Of a DNA stretch of 64,000 bases, positions 62,856 to 64,000 are shown piece by piece. The notes under the pieces were generated by a model. The model did not search any database and was not told the origin of the DNA. It saw nothing but the letters and a program-made list of their open reading frames with translations. The DNA comes from Pomphorhynchus laevis (lineage: Eukaryota; Acanthocephala; Palaeacanthocephala; Echinorhynchida; Pomphorhynchidae): NCBI GenBank assembly GCA_012934845.2, contig WNNJ02000009.1, positions 62,001 to 126,000 of the forward strand, in the 5' to 3' direction. Position 1 is the stretch's first letter. Each line of letters opens with the position of its first letter. A program made the translations under genes and the position numbers.

Positions 62856-63019
62856 CGCCGAATTTATTAGTAGGTAGCTAGAATTAAGTATGGAGAAAAA
62901 ATGTATGGAGAAATTTGTTGTGCGTGGCAATCGATAAAGAACGTAGGCCAAAATATGTTCGGTAAACGGGGATATTTTACAATAGGAAGCCATGACTTAG
63001 AAGTTGCATTTCAGTGAGC

Positions 63020-63535
63020 AAAAGGCAAGGTAATTTATCTAATACGAACGCCTAGTCATTGTATATACGCAGGCAAAATTGTGTCTACAGCAACGATTGA
63101 AAAGTTTATATCAGGGAAAAACGGGGTTTCACCCCAATAGCATTCGATTTATCTTTATTCACGATCACGCGAATCGACGCGGTGTAATCATTAATAGATA
63201 GAAAAAAGGTAGATGCAGATGCATCAAGCGCTGAGTCATCGGATAAATGAGAGTTATCATAAATTGCAATGCCGTTGACATACTGATGACTTTAAATCCG
63301 AATGAATTAGCCACTAAAAAGTCACAAAAAAGTAAAACAAATTAGCAAAGACCAAGAACAGATCATTGAGGCGCACCCATACTGTGTTGATGATAAAGAG
63401 TGGCATTAGCGTCACATTGAAGTTGAAAGTAGCGAAAATACAAGCAAGACTGAAGTCAATAAATAATGCTGTTTGGGGCCAATAAGCACATTACGAGGAA
63501 GATAAAAGATCATTTGTGTGATAAATGAAATGTGA
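63020..63535 (-). mobile_element. Decayed LINE RT fragment
   Basis: Minus strand, broken frames: GAPQ.SVLGLC (about 63375, the GVPQGSVLG site) and HQYVNGIAIYDNSHLSDD, INDYTASIRVIVNKDKSNAI (63130-63290, the YADD and N.DKS sites with the catalytic aspartates lost). CR1-like, old. Confidence 0.55.
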
Positions 63536-63539
63536 TAAC

Positions 63540-63618
63540 ATTTTTATTTTTGTTAGTGGTTATGTAAGCGTACAGCTGGCACGCATTTGCCATGTTAAAT
63601 AAATTTGTATTATTATTA
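63540..63618 (+). mobile_element. LINE-A-like 3' tail
   Basis: TTTTTGTTAGTGGTTATGTA, hairpin region GCGTACAGCTGGCACGC, ATTTGCCATGTTAAATAAAT and TTGTATTATTATTAAG. It abuts the minus-strand RT fragment to its left, as expected of a twin-primed insertion or of two neighbouring insertions. Confidence 0.7.
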
Positions 63619-63840
63619 AGTAGCTCATTTAATTATTCGTTAAATGTAGTTCATTTAATTATACTTTTGTCCGATAAGTATCTCATAAGTAATTTTATTT
63701 GTCACATATTATTATTTTGTCAATCAAAAATGTTGAAAAAATATGTATAACTTTGTTTTCGTTATTAAGTAAAGTGTTCAAACTAACTTTTAGAAATAAT
63801 AGTAAAAAATAATATAAAGAAAATACACAATTATTACAAT
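63619..63840. other. AT-rich, no gene seen
   Basis: Nothing recognised. Confidence 0.5.
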
Positions 63841-63844
63841 GAGT

Positions 63845-64000
63845 TTATAAATTGGAAATCATGACGAAGATCATATTGATAATCTTCTTCAGTCCCCGGG
63901 CAACCTCCAAAAGACAGGCCGCGTTGGCTCGTTGCACCGCACAGCTCAATCTCTGTGAGAGAAATCTCGCTGTTCTCCGATCGCCTGTAGCGGCAATTAG
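63845..64000 (-). mobile_element. C-terminus of an RLE-type element, running off the window
   Basis: Minus frame LIAATGDRRTARFLSQRLSC, then AVQRANAACLLEVARGLKKI, INMIFVMISNL and a stop at 63845-63847. It aligns with the C-terminus of the element at 59452-60525 (LATNDAQA, HFLQRISAAIQRGNSACV). GC-rich relative to its surroundings. The rest lies to the right of the window. Confidence 0.6.

Overview
The window is animal (invertebrate) nuclear DNA. It is AT-rich, the host genes have spliceosomal introns (two of them only 47 and 50 bp), and most of the sequence is retrotransposon copies of many ages. The proteins are clearly metazoan, but I cannot fix the phylum from sequence alone. Only four host genes are recognisable, all on the plus strand: the last exon of the tRNA adenosine deaminase subunit ADAT2 (about 1.5 kb), an ER-resident SDF2/SDF2L1-like MIR-domain protein (17.6-18.3 kb), an uninterrupted mevalonate diphosphate decarboxylase gene (22.7-23.9 kb), and a five-exon ribosomal protein eS12 gene (53.4-55.4 kb). 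They have unrelated housekeeping roles and form no operon.

The rest is mainly LINEs of CR1/Jockey type. I name them A to I for this report. LINE-A has two near-full-length minus copies (2.84-7.3 and 34.76-39.05 kb), each with 20-bp tandem monomers at its 5' end, and one truncated plus copy (61.2-62.6 kb). LINE-B has one near-full copy (46.0-49.7 kb) and about eight 5'-truncated copies. LINE-C (9.5-13.85 kb) has both ORFs open and sits inside a LINE-B copy. LINE-D to LINE-I are partial. Two or three further elements (57-58.5 kb, 59.5-60.5 kb, right edge) end in a zinc-binding, restriction-like endonuclease domain. An RTE-like element at 40.7-43.5 kb is split by a LINE-B insertion.

Penelope-like elements (PLEs) are present in two kinds. 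One has a GIY-YIG domain; it lies at 25.9-33.0 kb, has an inverted partial copy at its far end, and carries two broken Gypsy (Ty3) LTR elements, one of them with very short LTRs. The other, at 39.1-40.3 kb, shows RT but no GIY-YIG domain, and is followed directly by a 350-bp repeat found in about eight places.

The most interesting signals are at RNA or structural level. The PLE-linked repeat holds interleaved complementary segments, with paired changes between copies. Several LINE families share a 3'-terminal hairpin module whose stem covaries. A hammerhead-ribozyme-like core lies near 52.24 kb. A 640-bp, nearly identical inverted duplication (8.84-9.48 versus 14.67-15.31 kb) brackets the LINE-C/LINE-B nest. 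A 13-bp minisatellite lies just upstream of the eS12 gene.
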